From assembly GCA_947454525.1 (NCBI GenBank), contig CANGJM010000004.1:62001-126000 (forward strand): a DNA stretch of 64,000 nucleotides. The letters run 5' to 3'. Position 1 is the first letter of the stretch; every line of letters starts with the position of its first letter. The position numbers were made by a program, and so were the translations under genes. Origin of the DNA: Flavobacteriales bacterium (GTDB lineage: Bacteria > Bacteroidota > Bacteroidia > Flavobacteriales_D > Crocinitomicaceae). Positions 36,402 to 44,647 of this stretch are shown here, piece after piece. The notes under the pieces are model-generated. The model made no database searches, had not been told where the DNA came from, and saw only the letters and a list, made by a program, of their open reading frames with translations.

Positions 36402-37619
36402 ATGAAATTCAAGGACTATTCCCTTATCGATGAAATTAAAGACCAACTTGACATCCTCGGATTCAAGCGTCCAACAGATATACAACACCGTGCCATTAAA
36501 CCCATTTTAGATGGCGAAGATGTCATGGCAGTTGCCCAAACAGGAACTGGAAAAACAGCAGCATTCGTTATTCCGATGTTGCATAAATTTGCCACAAAGA
36601 AAAGAGGATCCTACAAAGGAATTCGTGGATTAGTGCTCGTTCCGACAAGAGAATTAGCGAAGCAAATTTCAGAGGTGGTTGTTCAAATTGGCGCCAAAAC
36701 TCCGGTAAGTGTTTTGGGACTCTACGGTGGAGTGGAACAAGAAAAACAAATCGCGAAATTAAAAAGTGGCTTAGATATTTTAGTTTCGACACCAGGACGC
36801 ATGTTTGATTTGATCTCACAAGGATTTATTGATATTACCAAATTAGAAGTCCTTGTTTTAGACGAAGCAGACTTAATGTTGGACCTTGGATTTACGAAGG
36901 ATATCCACGATGTATTAAAGAAAATCCCGAAAAATCGTCAAACCTTGTTTTTCACAGCGACGATATCGAAAAAAATTAAATCCCTGGCGTATGATGTCGT
37001 GAAAGACGCGATACGTATTCAGATTTCTCCAAAGAATCCCGTTTCGAAAAATGTCACACATGCGGTTGCCTTTATTGAAATGGATGACAAGCGTTTCTTT
37101 TTAGAGAACATGATCAAGGAATACCCAGAATATAAATTCTTGGTGTTTGTGAGGACCAAAGTCCGTGCGGAACGTGTTGTTTCAGCGATGGAACGAGTAG
37201 GAGTGAAGGCAGAAGCGTTACATGGAGGCAAAGAACAAGAAGATCGATTTGCGATTTTAGATCGTTTTCGTTCGACAGAGAATCAGGTGTTAATCACGAC
37301 GGATGTCGCGTGTCGTGGAATTGATATTCCCAATATGGATTATGTCATTAACTACGATTTACCTGATTCCCCGGAGAATTATGTTCACCGTTGTGGTCGA
37401 ACTGGACGTGGTCAACAAACGGGACAAGCATTGTCCTTTTGCAGTGAGGAAGAAGTGGCGTTTTTGGATGCAATTGAAGCCTACACAGGAGAAGAGATTT
37501 TGCGTTACGACATCGACAACAAAGATTATATGTCCATTATTGAAGATACAGAAGACCTAAATTACAATTGGAAGAAACTGATTGAAGAGAATTCGGATCC
37601 AAATGAATGGAAAGATTAA
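36402..37619 (+). CDS. DEAD-box ATP-dependent RNA helicase
   Basis: About 405 residues from the ATG at 36402; 55 upstream open codons precede the promoter element and are not counted. Q motif (GFKRPTDIQ), Walker A AQTGTGKT (45-52), PTRELA, the DEAD box LVLDEADLML, motif III as TAT (FTATIS), ARGxD as TTDVACRGIDIPNMDYVINYD and motif VI HRCGRTGR. RhlE/DeaD-type helicase that remodels structured RNA, often in ribosome assembly or mRNA decay. Short, acidic C-terminal tail (IIEDTEDLNYNWKKL). Confidence 0.93.
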   Translation: MKFKDYSLIDEIKDQLDILGFKRPTDIQHRAIKPILDGEDVMAVAQTGTGKTAAFVIPMLHKFATKKRGSYKGIRGLVLVPTRELAKQISEVVVQIGAKTPVSVLGLYGGVEQEKQIAKLKSGLDILVSTPGRMFDLISQGFIDITKLEVLVLDEADLMLDLGFTKDIHDVLKKIPKNRQTLFFTATISKKIKSLAYDVVKDAIRIQISPKNPVSKNVTHAVAFIEMDDKRFFLENMIKEYPEYKFLVFVRTKVRAERVVSAMERVGVKAEALHGGKEQEDRFAILDRFRSTENQVLITTDVACRGIDIPNMDYVINYDLPDSPENYVHRCGRTGRGQQTGQALSFCSEEEVAFLDAIEAYTGEEILRYDIDNKDYMSIIEDTEDLNYNWKKLIEENSDPNEWKD

Positions 37620-37628
37620 TAATAACAC

Positions 37629-37660
37629 TTTGGATAATAACTTTTCAATCCTTATTTTTG
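37629..37660 (+). promoter_or_regulatory. Promoter of the chalcone-isomerase-like gene
   Basis: TTTGG at 37629-37633 and TATTTTTG at 37653-37660 give about 20 bases of spacing. The ATG at 37681 follows 20 bases later. Confidence 0.6.
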
Positions 37661-37680
37661 AGAAACCCAAAAACTAAATC

Positions 37681-38235
37681 ATGAAAAATTTAATCTTAAT
37701 TCTTTTCTTTTTTATTGGAATTGAATCCTTTGCACAATCAAAAACGATTTCCGGAGTAAAATTCCCCTTGACTGAAAAAATCGGTAAAAACGAATTGGTT
37801 TTAAACGGTGGAGGTTTACGTGAAAAATACTGGATGGACTTATACGTTGCTGCGCTTTATTTAGAGTCCAAAACGTCGGATGCAAGTAAAGTGATTTACG
37901 GTACTGAAGAAATGGCCATTCACATCAAAATTATTTCTAGTAGTGTCACACGTGAGCGTTTTCTTGAGTCAGTAAATGAGGGATTCGCGAATGCTACTTC
38001 CAAAGCATCAGCAGAAGATAAAAAGAAATTCATCAGCTTCTTTTCGGATGAATTTAAAATCGGTGATGTGATTCATTTCGATTACACACCAGAAAAAGGA
38101 TTGAAAGTGACGAAAAACGGAGTGGTAAAAGGAACAATTCCTGGTTACGATTTCAAAAAATCTCTTTTTTCTATTTGGCTTGGTTCAAAACCTGCGGATG
38201 AGAACTTGAAAAAAGGAATGCTTGGCAAAGGATAG
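37681..38235 (+). CDS. Chalcone isomerase-like exported protein
   Basis: 184 residues: signal peptide (IESFAQS), then a chalcone-isomerase fold with GVKFPLTEKIGKNELVLNGGGLREKYWMDLYVAALYLE, EEMAIHIKIISSSVTRERF and GDVIHFDYTPEKGLKVTKNGVVKGTIPGYDFKKSLFSIWLGSKPA. This is the bacterial 'chalcone isomerase-like' family, exported and of unknown function, in which the plant catalytic residues are generally not conserved. Single gene with its own promoter and terminator. Confidence 0.85.
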   Translation: MKNLILILFFFIGIESFAQSKTISGVKFPLTEKIGKNELVLNGGGLREKYWMDLYVAALYLESKTSDASKVIYGTEEMAIHIKIISSSVTRERFLESVNEGFANATSKASAEDKKKFISFFSDEFKIGDVIHFDYTPEKGLKVTKNGVVKGTIPGYDFKKSLFSIWLGSKPADENLKKGMLGKG

Positions 38236-38260
38236 GATTTTATCCAAATAAAGAATTTTA

Positions 38261-38287
38261 AAAGACATCTTCGGATGTCTTTTTTTG
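38261..38287 (+). terminator. Intrinsic terminator with UUCG loop
   Basis: AAAGACATC (38261-38269), TTCG tetraloop, GATGTCTTT (38274-38282), then T to 38286. A UUCG loop closed by C-G is exceptionally stable. Confidence 0.92.
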
Positions 38288-38328
38288 TTTGAAAAGTGTT
38301 CAATTTTTAATTTGTGACTTATATCACC

Positions 38329-38357
38329 TTTTGATTTGAATAGGTACTTTATCTTTG
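38329..38357 (+). promoter_or_regulatory. Promoter of the cstB-like operon
   Basis: TTTTG at 38329-38333 and TATCTTTG at 38350-38357, 16 bases apart. The ATG at 38380 follows after 22 bases. Confidence 0.55.
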
Positions 38358-38379
38358 TACTGTAAATAAATGAAAGCAT

Positions 38380-39792
38380 ATGAAAATAGAACAAATTTAT
38401 ACTGGATGCTTAGCTCAAGGAGCTTATTATATCGTTAGTGGAAACGAAGCGCTTATCATTGATCCTTTAAGAGAAGTTGAACCTTATTTAGCTCGATTAA
38501 AAGAAGATGGTGTGAACCTAAAATATATTTTCGAGACACATTTTCATGCTGATTTTGTTTCGGGACATATCGATTTAAGTAAAAAAACCGGTGCAGTAAT
38601 TGTTTATGGTCCAACAGCGAATCCATCTTTTGAAGCAATCGTTGCTACAGATGAACAAGTATTTGAGATTGGTTCCGTTAAAATCAAAGTTTTACATACG
38701 CCTGGACATACAATGGAAAGTTCGTGTTACCTGTTGATGGATGAACACGGAAAAGCTGTAGCGTTGTTTTCTGGTGACACCTTGTTCTTAGGTGATGTTG
38801 GGCGCCCAGATTTGGCGCAAAAAGCAGCAGACATGACTCAAGAACAGTTGGCTGGACTTCTATACGAGAGTTTAACGAATAAAATCATGCCATTGGCTGA
38901 TGATGTTACCGTTTATCCAGCACATGGTGCAGGATCAGCATGTGGGAAAAACATGATGAAAGAAACGGTTGATACCTTGGGGAATCAGAAAAAAATGAAT
39001 TACGCCTTGAATCAACCAAACAAAGAAGCATTCATTGAGGCGGTAACGGATGGACTTTTACCTCCTCCAGCTTATTTTGGTTTCAATGTTGCAATGAATA
39101 AAGGTGGATACGATCCTTTTGATGAGGTGAAATCTCGTTCAATGACTCCACTTGCTCCCGAAGCATTTGAATTGGTGGCTGAATCAACAAGCGCCCTTAT
39201 TTTGGATACCCGTTCGGCGGCATCTTTCACCGTTGGATTTGTGCCAAATTCGATTAACATTGGAATAAAAGGTGATTTTGCCCCATGGGTTGGTGCCTTG
39301 ATTGGAGATGTAAAACAAGAACTATTATTGGTGACAGATCCAGGAATGGAAGAGGAAGTGATCACGCGATTAAGTCGTGTTGGCTTTGATCACGTTGTTG
39401 GATACCTCGATGGTGGATTTGACGCTTGGAAGACATCCGGAAAAGAAATAGATCAGGTGACGCGCATCACTCCAGAGACTTTTGCAGAACAGTTTGAGTT
39501 GAATAAATCACTCGTAATCGATGTCCGCAAAGAAGGAGAGTACGCCGCTGAACACGTGTCAGAAGCGTATAGTAAGCCGCTTGCATACATTAACGAGTGG
39601 ACAAAAGACATCAATCCAAATGAACATTTCTTTTTGCATTGTCAAGGTGGATACCGCAGCATGATTGCAGCAAGTATTTTACAAGCACGTGGATTTAGAA
39701 ATTTCTCCGAGGTTGATGGTGGATTTGCTGCCATTTCGAAAACAATCGTTCCAACGACAGATTTTATTTGTCAGAGTAAAGTCCTAAAATAA
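38380..39792 (+). CDS. Persulfide dioxygenase-rhodanese fusion, CstB-like
   Basis: 470 residues in three parts. Residues 1-245: MBL-fold persulfide dioxygenase, with iron-site THFHADFVSGH (H54, H56, D58, H63), H110 (TPGHTME), D133 (FSGDTLFLGDVGRPDL) and the family block YPAHGAGSACGK. About 260-350: a rhodanese-like domain whose active-site loop is LVTDPG with no Cys, so a pseudo-enzyme. About 365-468: an active rhodanese with Cys421 in HCQGGYRS. This order (dioxygenase, dead rhodanese, live rhodanese) is that of Staphylococcus aureus CstB, which turns low-molecular-weight persulfides into thiosulfate/sulfite. The next gene is a TauE-like exporter, as in the staphylococcal cst locus. Confidence 0.88.
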   Translation: MKIEQIYTGCLAQGAYYIVSGNEALIIDPLREVEPYLARLKEDGVNLKYIFETHFHADFVSGHIDLSKKTGAVIVYGPTANPSFEAIVATDEQVFEIGSVKIKVLHTPGHTMESSCYLLMDEHGKAVALFSGDTLFLGDVGRPDLAQKAADMTQEQLAGLLYESLTNKIMPLADDVTVYPAHGAGSACGKNMMKETVDTLGNQKKMNYALNQPNKEAFIEAVTDGLLPPPAYFGFNVAMNKGGYDPFDEVKSRSMTPLAPEAFELVAESTSALILDTRSAASFTVGFVPNSINIGIKGDFAPWVGALIGDVKQELLLVTDPGMEEEVITRLSRVGFDHVVGYLDGGFDAWKTSGKEIDQVTRITPETFAEQFELNKSLVIDVRKEGEYAAEHVSEAYSKPLAYINEWTKDINPNEHFFLHCQGGYRSMIAASILQARGFRNFSEVDGGFAAISKTIVPTTDFICQSKVLK

Positions 39793-40599
39793 GTGGAGCT
39801 TTTTGGATTTGTAGCGGCTGTTTTAATTGGACTAATTCTGGGATTAATTGGCGGTGGCGGTTCTATTTTAACAGTCCCAGTTCTTGTTTATTTGTTTCAC
39901 GTTCAACCAGAACTAGCAACGGCGTATTCGCTTTTTATCGTGGGAACAACGAGTATAATAGGTGTCCTGCCTAAATGGCAACAAAAGGAAGTTGATTTAC
40001 GAACAGCGTTGCTTTTTGGACTTCCATCCATGCTGACTGTATTCAGTACACGCAAGTGGATTTTACCAACAATTCCTGATTTGATTTTTTCATCAGAACA
40101 CCTTGTTTTGACAAAATCGAATGCGATGTTGGTGTTGTTTTCTCTTCTTATGTTATTTGCTGCCTTCAAAATGTTGCGAAAATCAACGGAAATAGAACAA
40201 GAACGTCAAGCGTTTGAATGGAATAATTATCCACTCATGTTTCAAGGAGCCATCGTTGGTGTCCTAACCGGAATCGTCGGAGTAGGAGGTGGATTTTTAA
40301 TTGTCCCGGCTTTGGTCATGTTTAGCAAATTATCCATGAAAATGGCCGTTGGAACATCGCTTCTCATTATCGCGGTAAATTCGTTGGTTGGATTTACTGG
40401 AGATGTTTGGACACAAGGTTCGCTGATGGATTGGAAATTTTTAGGGTTACTCACCTTGCTAGCGGTGATTGGTATTTTGGTCGGCGGAAAACTTGCCAAA
40501 AAAATGGAAACAAACATTCTTCGAAAGGGATTTGCATGGTTTGTCCTGCTGATGGGTGCCTTTATTTTCGTGAAAGAAATATCTTCATTATTAAACTAA
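39793..40599 (+). CDS. TauE/SafE-family (sulfite/sulfur anion) exporter
   Basis: 268 residues with eight or so membrane helices and the two TSUP repeats: LIGLILGLIGGGGSILTVPVLVYLF near the N-terminus and VGVLTGIVGVGGGFLIVPALVMF in the second half. The GTG start at 39793 directly follows the TAA of the cstB-like gene, so translation is probably coupled. Context suggests it exports sulfite or thiosulfate made by that enzyme; this is inference. Only distantly like the TauE-like protein at 11804. Confidence 0.88.
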   Translation: MELFGFVAAVLIGLILGLIGGGGSILTVPVLVYLFHVQPELATAYSLFIVGTTSIIGVLPKWQQKEVDLRTALLFGLPSMLTVFSTRKWILPTIPDLIFSSEHLVLTKSNAMLVLFSLLMLFAAFKMLRKSTEIEQERQAFEWNNYPLMFQGAIVGVLTGIVGVGGGFLIVPALVMFSKLSMKMAVGTSLLIIAVNSLVGFTGDVWTQGSLMDWKFLGLLTLLAVIGILVGGKLAKKMETNILRKGFAWFVLLMGAFIFVKEISSLLN

Positions 40600-40604
40600 T
40601 TAAC

Positions 40605-41198
40605 ATGCAAGCAGAATTTTGGAATGAACGGTATAAAGAAAAAGTGTTTGCATACGGATTGCAAGCAAATGATTTCCTACAAGAACAAAGCTTTCCAGAA
40701 GGATCAAAAATTCTCTGTTTGGCAGAAGGAGAAGGTAGAAATGGTGTGTTTCTAGCAGAACAAGGTCATGACGTCACCTGTGTGGACTATTCCGAAGAAG
40801 GAATTAAAAAAATGAGTCAATTAGCAGAAATGAAAGGTGTGAAAATTCATACAGTTTGTGCGGATTTGAATGAATTTGAGTTCAACGAAAATACATGGGA
40901 CGGAATCGTTATCATTTTTGGACACCTTCCAACCGCTTTACGTGAAAAAGTACATGGTCAATTTTACAAGGCACTAAAACCTGGAGGTAAATTGGTGTTG
41001 GAAGCATATCATAAAACGCAGTTGAATTATAAAACGGGTGGACCAATGACCGAAAAAATGTTGTATTCCGATGAGGAATTACGAGCTGATTTCCATGAGT
41101 TTAAATACCTTCAAATAAACCAATTAGAAAGAGAAGTCCACGAGGGTGAGTTCCACTTTGGAAATGCCGCTGTTATTCAGGTGATTGCAGAAAAGTAG
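40605..41198 (+). CDS. Class I SAM-dependent methyltransferase
   Basis: 197 residues from the ATG at 40605, five bases after the exporter stop; 66 open codons upstream overlap the exporter gene and are ignored. MQAEFWNERYKEKVFAYG is the TehB/thiopurine-methyltransferase-like opening, with motif I ILCLAEGEGRNGVFLAEQG, then VDYSEEGI, the aspartate region CADLNEF, and LKPGGKLVLEAYH. Some relatives methylate tellurite, selenite or thiols; that makes a thiol/sulfide detoxification role plausible in this operon but is not shown. Confidence 0.82.
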   Translation: MQAEFWNERYKEKVFAYGLQANDFLQEQSFPEGSKILCLAEGEGRNGVFLAEQGHDVTCVDYSEEGIKKMSQLAEMKGVKIHTVCADLNEFEFNENTWDGIVIIFGHLPTALREKVHGQFYKALKPGGKLVLEAYHKTQLNYKTGGPMTEKMLYSDEELRADFHEFKYLQINQLEREVHEGEFHFGNAAVIQVIAEK

Positions 41199-41225
41199 GT
41201 TTGTCGCTCTCTCCGCTGCGGGGGA

Positions 41226-41270
41226 CTCGCTCTCGCTCTCACTCTCACTCTCACTCTCGCTCTCACTCTC
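41226..41270 (+). repeat. Hexanucleotide microsatellite CTC(A/G)CT, 7.5 copies
   Basis: CTCGCT CTCGCT CTCACT CTCACT CTCACT CTCGCT CTCACT CTC. Flanked by a C/G-rich CTCTCCGCTGCGGGGGA on the left and a T run on the right. It lies just upstream of the -33 region of the following gene's likely promoter (41289-41296). Confidence 0.95.
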
Positions 41271-41288
41271 TTTTTCAATGAACTTTAT

Positions 41289-41296
41289 TAAGTTTG
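41289..41296 (+). promoter_or_regulatory. Promoter -7 element TAAGTTTG
   Basis: Perfect TAnnTTTG, 17 bases before the ATG at 41314. The microsatellite ends 18 bases upstream, so it abuts the place where a -33 element should be. Confidence 0.45.
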
Positions 41297-41313
41297 TGTT
41301 GTACTTGAAGTTC

Positions 41314-43596
41314 ATGAAGCATTTTTCCATTTCTATAGCATGGCTGTTATCGTTTTTTTGGACGAGTCAATCGTTGTATGGACAAGATAACTGTACCTTT
41401 CAAACGCACATCCGAAAAGGAAGTAATTACGTCTTTTCTACCTATTTGGCAGGAGATTACAAAACGCCATTGGAGGGAAAATGTGAATCCTTTATTCAAG
41501 GTCAACTGTATGAGCGACGCGAGTTTCTACATGGACATTTGATCTCCGAAGAGGCAAATTTTCAAGATGGAAAACCACGAGTCATACTGAAAACATATGC
41601 TGATCGTCCAGATGGGATGCTTGCAGAACTTCGCTCTTATTGGGAAAATGGTCAGCCAGCCATGTATTGCGTGTATTACTTGGATGAATCTGGTCGTCGG
41701 TGCATGAAGCAAACAGATTACCATTTGAATGGTAAAAAACGCTTCGTTCAATCCTTTGCCTTTGTGCGATTGAGTGAAATCAATGAATACGAAATCAAGA
41801 ATCATCCACCACATACGGTCGATGACGACGGGTATACTTCTTTACTAGTCCAATTCGGAGACGAAGAGAATTATTCGAACGAAGGCGTGTTGATTAGTAG
41901 GTTTCACCATAAATTGATATTAAGCGAATTCTCACGAGACTCATCCAAAGATGGACCCTTCACGGAATACCATGAAAATGGAAAAGTGAAAACAAAAGGC
42001 CGCTATAAGGATGGAAATCCAGATGGAGCATGGGTGGGATACAATTACCTTGGGATGAAAAATGTGGAATTGACCTACAAAGACAATATCATTCAAGGGT
42101 TTTACCGCACTTGGTTTGATAATGGTCAATTGCAAACAGAACATTTTTACGACGTGGCTTCCAATCATCCGTTTCAACCATCCAAAAAGGAATGGAACGA
42201 ACAAGGGAAATTGCTTTTGGACCTAGTTTTAGACAAGGAAGGTAATGGCTACATGAAAAAATGGAACAACGATGGTATTTTGCTTTATGAGACATCAATT
42301 AGTGCCAATAACTATAAAAAAGACATCGAAATCGAGAGGTACCCCGATGGGAAAATAAAATCCATCCTCAATCACTTACCGAATGCCGACACCACCTATG
42401 TTTCGTATTTCCCGAATGGACAGATGTCGATCATTCATTATGTGGAAAGATCGAAAGAGTCCGCCAAGTTGGGAAGGAAGATTCAGAAAGAATGGTTTGA
42501 AAATGGCTTTCTTGCGCAAGAGGTAGAAATCGAGCAGACAGCTTATTTGACTTCCTTTTTGCAAAACGAATACTATTCCAACGGAAATAGTAAAAGTCGG
42601 GTCATTCAAAAGGAATTTCAACTAAACGAGGAGGTAACAGGCGAAAACGGACTTAAAACCCTCATTCCTCATAAAAAGACCGATCGTTACGAAGAATTAT
42701 ACGCTTCGAATGGCATCAAAATTCGTACGCGTCATACCGTGGATGGAAATCTAGAAGGACCCTACCAAGAATTAGACAGTTTAGGGAATGTACTCGTTTC
42801 ATATTCCTATGCAAATGGATTTAGAAATGGCGTTTGCCGTCGCTATAACGCGAAACAAGAATTGATATTCTTTCAAGAATACGATCATGGTTGTCCGATT
42901 CAAGCAAAAACCAACATCAATAACAAACGTAAAATCTCCATTTTATGTGAAAGCGAGCGCACGTATGTCTATGGATTGGCGCATCAGCAAATCATTCGGA
43001 CTTTGAAGGAACATTACACGCGTGAAGAAATAGATTCGTTGGTGCAATGGTATTCCTATATCATTGATTGTACGCCGTTTGCCAGTTTTACCTTTCCGAG
43101 TATAGATGTTGGCGAACAATTATTATTTCTTCGTTTACCTGAAGGCGCTTTTCCAGGATTATTAAACGGAGACACCACGAATTACCGTGTGAAAGAAATC
43201 GTAAAGTCCTTTTCCAAGTTAGGTTGGGACTTGCCAAAATGGCATTTGGAAAATGGAATCTATGTGGCAAAAATCCACTTAGAAGGATTGTATTCACATC
43301 AAATTTTTAATACCTATTTCCCGAATTGTCAGAGCTGGATGGAATTCGCTTACACTAAAGAAAATCCACGGGATCGTCAAGTTGACTATGGGATGAAACG
43401 CTACCAAAGACAAAATTCGATCAATCTTTCACGTGTAAACGCCTGTCTGATGAAAGCCGCACTCACCATTTCGTTTGGATCTGTTTCACTGCTCATTTAT
43501 TCGGATGGCGAAGTAGAGGTAGAAAATCAACAGTATACGAACGAGGAGCTGTTAAAAGAAAATCCAAATATGATTCATGAAATTGGCTGGGACTAA
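41314..43596 (+). CDS. Secreted MORN-variant (YwqK-like) repeat protein
   Basis: About 760 residues from the ATG at 41314, which starts a good signal peptide (MKHFSISIAWLLSFFWTSQ...YGQ). A longer frame runs back through the microsatellite as Ser-Leu repeats, but it would hide the signal peptide. Residues about 50-560 hold ten or more MORN-variant repeats, e.g. YWENGQPAMYCVYY, YHENGKVKTKGRYKDGNPDG, WFDNGQLQTEHFY, YFPNGQMSIIHYV, YYSNGNSKSRVIQ. The last 190 residues form a different domain with DVGEQLLFLRLPEGAFPG and NSINLSRVNACLM. Its 3' end overlaps the next gene by 20 bases. Confidence 0.75.
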   Translation: MKHFSISIAWLLSFFWTSQSLYGQDNCTFQTHIRKGSNYVFSTYLAGDYKTPLEGKCESFIQGQLYERREFLHGHLISEEANFQDGKPRVILKTYADRPDGMLAELRSYWENGQPAMYCVYYLDESGRRCMKQTDYHLNGKKRFVQSFAFVRLSEINEYEIKNHPPHTVDDDGYTSLLVQFGDEENYSNEGVLISRFHHKLILSEFSRDSSKDGPFTEYHENGKVKTKGRYKDGNPDGAWVGYNYLGMKNVELTYKDNIIQGFYRTWFDNGQLQTEHFYDVASNHPFQPSKKEWNEQGKLLLDLVLDKEGNGYMKKWNNDGILLYETSISANNYKKDIEIERYPDGKIKSILNHLPNADTTYVSYFPNGQMSIIHYVERSKESAKLGRKIQKEWFENGFLAQEVEIEQTAYLTSFLQNEYYSNGNSKSRVIQKEFQLNEEVTGENGLKTLIPHKKTDRYEELYASNGIKIRTRHTVDGNLEGPYQELDSLGNVLVSYSYANGFRNGVCRRYNAKQELIFFQEYDHGCPIQAKTNINNKRKISILCESERTYVYGLAHQQIIRTLKEHYTREEIDSLVQWYSYIIDCTPFASFTFPSIDVGEQLLFLRLPEGAFPGLLNGDTTNYRVKEIVKSFSKLGWDLPKWHLENGIYVAKIHLEGLYSHQIFNTYFPNCQSWMEFAYTKENPRDRQVDYGMKRYQRQNSINLSRVNACLMKAALTISFGSVSLLIYSDGEVEVENQQYTNEELLKENPNMIHEIGWD

Positions 43597-44575
43597 ATTC
43601 GCGGCATTACTCATAAGCATCCTGTTTTCTGGGATGAGTTATGCGGATTTACGCATGCCTGAATTGGCGATGAAATTGATTTTAAAGAAATCAGTTCATC
43701 AAAACCGCGAAATCATTCAGTTCGAAGTGAAATTCACGAATCAAACGGATCGCGATTTGTGTATGATCATTCCGGGAAGTCAAAACAAAGGACAACGCAT
43801 TCTTCAACTTCAGGTGTTTTCGGTGAATAACGCGACCAACTTTTACACGAAAGTTTTTGAAAATCCTTTGGAATTGGTCATGGATACATCAGTCATCGGT
43901 TCTTGTTATTTTAAGCGTTTGAATGCAGGAGAATCTGTGAGTATTCCTTTGTTTGTTAATGACAGCAGGAACGCAAGTAAGTACATTTATTCCAATTATG
44001 CTTTCCCCGATTTTCCCGATGGAAAGTATGAGGTAATTGCATATTATAATCCCTTTGGTGAATCTTTAGCACCATATGTTTTTCAAGCCTATGATGACCA
44101 CGGACGCACGATTGGTGATTCCTTGAATCCCGAAAAAATGCAAATTGATGCTTACGGAATTTATAGTAACTATGTCCAATTGACCATTGATTCTCATGTG
44201 GGAACAAGTACAGAGGAAAATCAGAGGGGCGTTTGTTTTAGTTCTTGTCACTTTTGTCGTCACATTGAAAAGTCCCAATGGCATCGCGTCAAAAAGGACA
44301 TTATTCATCGGGTAGATGACATTGCGCAACATCGGAAAGTGCTGTTCCTTTTTGATGGTCCAGATGCCGTTTTATCGAGTTTACCATCCTATTATTCGCG
44401 GCAAATTGTTTTAGAAACAAAAAACGGAATTGTCTACAAAGAATTAACGTGGCAAATCGGTAGAATCTTTTCACTGAGGAGTACCATACATAAATGGAGT
44501 TATTGGATTTTTCGCTGGAACGTACCTATGCGCACATCCTCCACGAAATACTTTCATTTAATCTCTGTGAACTAG
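43577..44575 (+). CDS. Hypothetical exported protein with Cys cluster
   Basis: 332 residues with a signal peptide (LLISILFSGMSYA). The N-terminal half is a beta-sandwich-like domain (VKFTNQTDRDLCMIIPG, NAGESVSIPLFV, FPDGKYEVIAYYNP). The second half is distinct: CFSSCHFCRHIEKSQW gives C-x3-C-x2-C-x2-H, then VDDIAQHRKVLFLFDGPDAVLSSLPSYYSRQIV. It is translationally coupled to the MORN-repeat gene through a 20-base overlap, so the two products are probably made together. The frame stays open with natural codon choice to the stop. Not recognised. Confidence 0.6.
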   Translation: MKLAGTKFAALLISILFSGMSYADLRMPELAMKLILKKSVHQNREIIQFEVKFTNQTDRDLCMIIPGSQNKGQRILQLQVFSVNNATNFYTKVFENPLELVMDTSVIGSCYFKRLNAGESVSIPLFVNDSRNASKYIYSNYAFPDFPDGKYEVIAYYNPFGESLAPYVFQAYDDHGRTIGDSLNPEKMQIDAYGIYSNYVQLTIDSHVGTSTEENQRGVCFSSCHFCRHIEKSQWHRVKKDIIHRVDDIAQHRKVLFLFDGPDAVLSSLPSYYSRQIVLETKNGIVYKELTWQIGRIFSLRSTIHKWSYWIFRWNVPMRTSSTKYFHLISVN

Positions 44576-44598
44576 GCAACTACATCGTGATCTGTTCG

Positions 44599-44625
44599 TT
44601 TGCTTGTTAGAAATTATTAAGTTTG
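44599..44625 (+). promoter_or_regulatory. Promoter of the type A cargo gene
   Basis: TTTG at 44599-44602 and TAAGTTTG at 44618-44625 (15 bases apart, a little short). The starts at 44636 and 44648 follow. Confidence 0.45.
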
Positions 44626-44647
44626 TAAATAATTAATGAATCAACAC

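Noticed and set aside
41185-41313. In-frame extension of the MORN-repeat gene encoding Ser-Leu repeats through the microsatellite
   Set aside because: It would bury a good signal peptide beginning at 41314 and lies upstream of a perfect -7 element; the repeat simply happens to be open in this frame.
41124-41330. Minus-strand ORF with Glu-Ser repeats
   Set aside because: Product of reading the microsatellite antisense; no start signal and no continuation outside the repeat.
44205-44330. Possible frameshift in the Cys-cluster protein (another frame reads a hydrophobic segment)
   Set aside because: The main frame remains open with natural codons to 44575, while the alternative frame stops after about 40 codons; not enough for a frameshift claim.
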